Shown piece after piece: positions 61,501-64,000 of a stretch of 64,000 bases of DNA (within the stretch, counting starts at the first letter, position 1; every line of letters begins with the position of its first letter). A model generated the notes under the pieces. That model did no database searches and was not told where the DNA came from. It saw nothing but the letters and a program-made list of their open reading frames with translations. The position numbers were made by a program, and so were the translations under genes. Source of the stretch: an uncultured Clostridia bacterium (GTDB taxonomy: Bacteria > Bacillota > Clostridia > TANB77 > CAG-508); assembly GCA_934178475.1 (NCBI GenBank), contig CAKPQH010000001.1, positions 124,001 through 188,000 of the forward strand. Reading direction: 5' to 3'.

Positions 61501-61728
61501 TTTTTCTTGCATTAATCTATATGCCATTCTATTAAAAGTAATAACTTCTGCTTTTATAACTGATTTCATATCTTGCATTAATTTCTTTTCAGCAGTGAAA
61601 GAAAATTGTTCAGGAGTTATTATATATATTTTTTTATTATAGTTATTTTTTATTTTTTCTTTTATCTCATTAAAGATATATTCACTTTTTCCAGTTCCAG
61701 CTCTTCCGTAAATAATTCTAAGTCCCAT
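58540..61728 (-). CDS. addB: AddAB helicase-nuclease, subunit AddB
   Basis: AddB of the RecBCD-like end-resection enzyme, 1,062 residues. Walker A 'GRAGTGKS' (8-15) is followed by the inactivated helicase core with 'YIITPEQFSFTAEKKL' and 'AEVITFNRMAYRL'. The C-terminal RecB-family nuclease has 'IVGKIDRVD' and 'VRIIDYKSS'. The Fe-S cluster cysteines are present (Cys of 'CPYSYFLQYIL' near 712 and three in 'CEYCSYKLMCG' near 1035). addA normally follows addB; here pgeF follows instead and addA is absent from the window. Confidence 0.93.
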   Translation of the reverse strand: MGLRIIYGRAGTGKSEYIFNEIKEKIKNNYNKKIYIITPEQFSFTAEKKLMQDMKSVIKAEVITFNRMAYRLMQEKGGIINTSLTKCGKAMLIYSILQAEKNNLKFLNKSDENIDLAMRTITEFKKHGILVNDLIKESENIDDVVLKTKLNDLIIIYKRFNEKIKDDYIDETDLLTNLAENIDKIDLFKGAEFYIDEFSGFTEQEYTIIENLINISEKVTVNFCIDNLDLKTDPNIDVFYPNKITLSKILKLNGNEKIEFINLENTYRFKNEELKILEKSLYNKKICKCENNIENVKLFLAKNQYSEIENVAKEIKRLIKYENYRYKDISVITKSINSYSGLIRAIFNKYNIPVFIDEKRDLNQNIVIQYFLSIFEILIKNFTYESVFNYLKIGFLDREENDIFKLEKYCIKYGIKNNKFKSDFVYGINGQNKEEIGYLNKLRKEITNPLIELKENINKNRTVENIAKEMYLFLKNNNFEIKLNEKICNLKNKELIDLAKEYKESYAIILNILDEMVLIFKDEKMTLDKFYNLVKIGLKNNGLGKIPSTQDQVIVGDTDRSRSHKVKAIFIIGLNDGIFPSIDKNEGFLSDNDRELLKIDGIELAKGTLENLYDDNFNIYKAFTTAEEKLFLSYASSDNEGKNLRPSILIMKLKKIFTNINEESDILLADNEYGNEKNLLSLKNRISVLNTQKLYGSILKTSVSKLEKYKTCPYSYFLQYILNLKEKEELKVQNIDTGSFMHEVIDTFFEKIQIEKKSLSDISENDIEKIIDEIINELLNDNKNYIFNATAKYRLLVIRLKRIILKAIKYIIDSLVKSEFNLLGTEIEFSENGKYRPIIINTDDGKKVEIVGKIDRVDVGRLDDKQYVRIIDYKSSVKGIDLNSVYGGLQLQLITYMDAICTLEDFLPASILYFSLLEQIINSNKKLSEEEIESKIKNNFKMKGLVLADIKVAKMHDKNLETGASSIVPIYIDKSGNLSNKKSSIVTKEEFEKLQKYIIKTIKEISKEIFEGNMEVKPYYKNKKTPCEYCSYKLMCGFNSGIYKNDYRYIPEFTKDEVLNKM

Positions 61729-61845
61729 ACCATCACCTCATTTTTAAAAATTATATAAACTTTTATTATAAAAGTCAATTTTTATTGAAAAAATATTTTG
61801 TTTATTATATAATTTTCACAAGATAAATAAAGGAGATTTTGACTA

Positions 61846-62793
61846 ATGAAAAATGAAGTTTTTGATTTTTATGATAGAACTAACTTAAAATCATATAATT
61901 TAGATAGAAGTATGCAGGATCAACTAAAAGCATTAGATAGCTTAGATGTTTTTACCAGAAAGCATTGTGAAAACGTTGCTGCTATTGTTTGTAGACTTTG
62001 TGAATATCTACATTGCTCAAAAGGTTTTACAGAATACTGTACTATTTGTGCTTATTTACATGATATTGGTAAAGTTTTTATTCCAGCATCCATTCTACAA
62101 AAACCTGGCAAATTAACTGATGAAGAATATGAGAAAATGAAAACTCACACTACGATCGGATATGAAATGTGTATGAAAGATCCAGCATTAAGACCTTACT
62201 CTGCAGGTCCTTTATATCATCATGAAGCATTAGATGGCACTGGTTATCCTAACAAACTATCAAAAAAAGATATTCCATATGAAGGACAGATAATTAGAGT
62301 TGCAGATGAATATGATGCTATAACAAGTAAAAGACAATATAAATCACATATTGGTATTTCTGATACATTAAAAATTTTAATAGAAAATACCAAACCTAAA
62401 GATCCTATACCTCAATCTAGCGTTATGAAGGAAATTGTTAATAATGCAAAACTTGGAAAAGACAGTGCGCCAATTGTTAAAGTTTTATTAAAAGTTGTTA
62501 TTGATGATATTGAATACGAAATATATTGTGTTGAAACTTATATAAAATATCTAGAAGACAATTTAAAAAGATTTAAAACTATTAACAAATATTATGATAA
62601 AATGTTAAATGCTAAAAGTGAATCAAAAAAAGAATATTTCTTAGAATATGCTAAGATGTATTTTCAAAATAATGAAACAATTGATAATTTTAAACAAATA
62701 GAACAAGAATATCAAGAAGCATATAAAATCAGAAAAGAAAAAATAGAAAATCTATATTCAGAAATAAAAAACATTAAGCAATTAAAATTGTAA
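61846..62793 (+). CDS. HD-GYP domain protein (putative cyclic-di-GMP phosphodiesterase)
   Basis: 315 residues, no receiver or membrane domain. The HD-GYP core shows 'RKHCENVAAIVCRLCEYL' (first His), 'LHDIGKVFIP' (HD at 72-73), 'MKTHTTIGYEM', 'YHHEALDGTGYPNKLSKKDI' (HHE and the GYP loop) and 'IRVADEYDAITSKRQY'. All expected ligands are present, so it should be active on cyclic-di-GMP or a related dinucleotide. The last ~110 residues are a charged coiled-coil. AAAGGAG precedes the ATG. It is divergent from addB and ends at a shared terminator. Confidence 0.9.
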   Translation: MKNEVFDFYDRTNLKSYNLDRSMQDQLKALDSLDVFTRKHCENVAAIVCRLCEYLHCSKGFTEYCTICAYLHDIGKVFIPASILQKPGKLTDEEYEKMKTHTTIGYEMCMKDPALRPYSAGPLYHHEALDGTGYPNKLSKKDIPYEGQIIRVADEYDAITSKRQYKSHIGISDTLKILIENTKPKDPIPQSSVMKEIVNNAKLGKDSAPIVKVLLKVVIDDIEYEIYCVETYIKYLEDNLKRFKTINKYYDKMLNAKSESKKEYFLEYAKMYFQNNETIDNFKQIEQEYQEAYKIRKEKIENLYSEIKNIKQLKL

Positions 62794-62839
62794 TCACATT
62801 CTGCATTTTTTATGATATTAAAATTAAATACATAAAAAC

Positions 62840-62860
62840 CCTCCTACATATAGTAGGAGG
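62840..62860. terminator. Bidirectional terminator between HD-GYP and mazF
   Basis: CCTCCTAC (62840-62847) pairs with GTAGGAGG (62853-62860) across a 5-base loop. There is ATTTTTAT on the plus side and GTTTTTATG on the minus side. Confidence 0.9.
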
Positions 62861-62864
62861 ATTT

Positions 62865-63209
62865 TTATAATCCGAAACTTACTCCTAATGCATTGTTTAT
62901 CTTATTCATAACTTTATCGTCGTCTATATGACCTATTTTCTCTTTTAATCTACTTTTATCTATTGTTCTTATTTGTTCTGTTAAAATAACAGAATTACTC
63001 TTTAGACCCTTGGTTTCTCCATTAATTTCTATATGTGTTGGAAGTTTGCTTTTATTTGTTTGAGAAGTAATAGCTGCTGCAATCACAGTCGGACTATATT
63101 TATTTCCTAAGTCATTTTGTATAATCAAAACAGGTCTAATACCTCCTTGTTCTGAACCTACCACTGGACTTAAATCTGCATAAAACATATCTCCTCTTTT
63201 TATTACCAT
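62865..63209 (-). CDS. mazF: MazF/PemK-family endoribonuclease toxin (NdoA type)
   Basis: 114 residues from ATG 63209 (AGGAGTGA upstream); the longer frame to 63233 lacks a better site. The sequence is a close match to the Bacillus EndoA type: 'IKRGDMFYADLSPVVGSEQG', 'GIRPVLIIQNDLGNKYSPTV', 'AAAITSQTNKSKLPTHIEI', 'SVILTEQIRTIDKSRL'. These sequence-specific RNases stop translation under stress and are held in check by a small MazE antitoxin normally encoded just upstream. Only 79 bases separate it from the next gene, too little for one, so the antitoxin is not in its usual place. Confidence 0.93.
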   Translation of the reverse strand: MVIKRGDMFYADLSPVVGSEQGGIRPVLIIQNDLGNKYSPTVIAAAITSQTNKSKLPTHIEINGETKGLKSNSVILTEQIRTIDKSRLKEKIGHIDDDKVMNKINNALGVSFGL

Positions 63210-63288
63210 AATCTTCACTCCTACTATTAGCATAAATTTAAAGTCTATATATTCGTAGATATAAATTAATATTGAAACTTATTCATTA

Positions 63289-63927
63289 TTAATTGAATAC
63301 TATTTCATTATATTGTATGTTTATTGTCGTTTTTTGGTTATTATCTTTTATTATCAATTTCACTGGCAATAAAGTGCTTCTATCTATGTATAAAGATTTA
63401 TTTTTATTATATTTTTTTTCATTATTTTCTGTGTTCATTATTATTTGATTATCTTTTTCTGTAAAATCAGATTTTGAGGAATTTTTGTAATCTTTTATAA
63501 AGCTACTTAAATCTAAACAATTTTCTCCCAATTCATTATAATTTTCAAAAATTGTATTTAAATTTAAATTACTATTTTCAAGTTTTAAAGTATTATTTTG
63601 CTTAATTATTTTTACCCCACTAATATTGCTTGGCTCTAATATTTCCTCAATATCTCCATTTTCAGTATTATATTCTTGATTTATAACATATTTATTACTA
63701 TTTTTATTACTTGTAACTTCAACATATATTTTCGCTTTATATGAATTAATATTTAAAATATAATCTACGATTTCTTGACTATTCATATTATCTCCAGATT
63801 TATTATTTTTAAACAATTTTTTAGATATAAAAAATATTAATACTAAAATTACAATTATTAAAATTAAAAATAATATTTTTCTCAAATTATTGCTTTCTTG
63901 ATTAATTTTCATTTTTTTCTTTTTCAT
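63289..63927 (-). CDS. Membrane-anchored protein, GerS/LolA-like domain (putative)
   Basis: 212 residues from ATG 63927 (GGGAGGA upstream). A Lys-rich start is followed by one membrane helix (about 17-37) and a beta-rich extracytoplasmic domain. That domain includes 'YILNINSYKAKIYVEVTSNK', 'KYVINQEYNTENGDIEEIL', 'LDLSSFIKDYK' and 'STLLPVKLIIKDNNQKTTIN'. This pattern resembles the LolA-like fold of clostridial germination protein GerS and relatives, but it has no lipobox. The resemblance is by eye only. It lies upstream of mazF on the same strand. Confidence 0.6.
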   Translation of the reverse strand: MKKKKMKINQESNNLRKILFLILIIVILVLIFFISKKLFKNNKSGDNMNSQEIVDYILNINSYKAKIYVEVTSNKNSNKYVINQEYNTENGDIEEILEPSNISGVKIIKQNNTLKLENSNLNLNTIFENYNELGENCLDLSSFIKDYKNSSKSDFTEKDNQIIMNTENNEKKYNKNKSLYIDRSTLLPVKLIIKDNNQKTTINIQYNEIVFN

Positions 63928-64000
63928 AAACTTTCCTCCCAAAATATTTTAATATATTTTTATTCCTGAAAAGTTTTTTATATACATTTTATTCTTTCCC

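Noticed and set aside
1..64000. CRISPR arrays, tRNA or rRNA genes, insertion sequences
   Set aside because: No regularly spaced repeats, no cloverleaf with CCA-type ends, no rRNA-like conserved stretches and no transposase-like ORFs were seen by reading; a covariance-model scan would be decisive for tRNAs.

Overview
The window is AT-rich (well under 35% G+C by eye) and comes from a Gram-positive, low-GC bacterium, most likely an uncultured gut-type member of the Clostridia (Bacillota). The supporting evidence is a PolC-type replicase, a dnaG-rpoD operon, AddB, a T-box leader on thrS, the sporulation protein YyaC, a RodA-MinE-MinD cluster, AGGAGG ribosome-binding sites and TTGACA/TATAAT promoters. 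About 50 genes are present. Most are on the minus strand in short operons closed by clear hairpin-plus-T terminators.

Layout. 1-2.4 kb (+): the end of a VOC-fold gene, a GNAT acetyltransferase and a beta-CASP metallo-hydrolase. 2.4-7.8 kb (-): a two-component system and dnaG-rpoD. 8.0-9.5 kb (+): lemA-htpX. 9.6-11.5 kb (-): yyaC and a NifS-like cysteine desulfurase. 11.6-18.8 kb (-): an eight-ORF block of unrecognised genes. It has three small two-helix membrane proteins, a soluble protein, a 796-residue protein, a gene apparently split by a frameshift, and a small distal gene. The 796-residue protein and the split gene end in a nearly identical ~35-residue tail whose DNA is also ~89% identical. 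19.1-25.8 kb (-): a vWA surface protein with an IPPTG sorting motif, an M18 aminopeptidase and purA-purB. 26.1-26.2 kb (+): a predicted free-standing small RNA. 26.3-35.7 kb (-): thrS with a T-box leader, then a minD-minE-rodA-dusB-aspS-prfA-DUF2207-like run read from high to low coordinates. 36-37.7 kb (-): a pilin-like protein whose C-terminal segment looks like the variable region of a diversity-generating retroelement (DGR), with a leader holding a small ORF and a long terminator hairpin. 37.8-41.7 kb (-): topB, an HD hydrolase and rpsF-ssb-rpsR. 41.9-46.8 kb (-): a ~1,610-residue lipoprotein with a papain-like protease, Ig-like, LRR and dockerin domains. 47-51.4 kb (-): polC. 51.6-54.5 kb (-): a VirD4-type coupling ATPase with two unknown genes behind a perfect consensus promoter. 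54.5-61.7 kb (-): a DnaJ-like protein, a NAGPA-domain protein, an S66 peptidase, pgeF and addB. 61.8-62.8 kb (+): an HD-GYP protein. 62.9-64 kb (-): MazF and a membrane-anchored GerS/LolA-like protein.

The housekeeping genes cover replication and repair (DnaG, PolC, TopB, SSB, AddB), transcription (RpoD), translation (S6, S18, ThrS, AspS, RF1, DusB) and division or shape (MinD, MinE, RodA). The accessory surface genes (pilin-like variable protein, protease-LRR lipoprotein, vWA protein) suggest host or particle contact. The strongest candidates for something new are the DGR-like hypervariable pilin with no local reverse transcriptase, the tail-sharing cluster at 11.6-18.8 kb (possibly linked to the orphan VirD4), the predicted small RNA at 26.15 kb, and the structured leaders of purA and the pilin gene.
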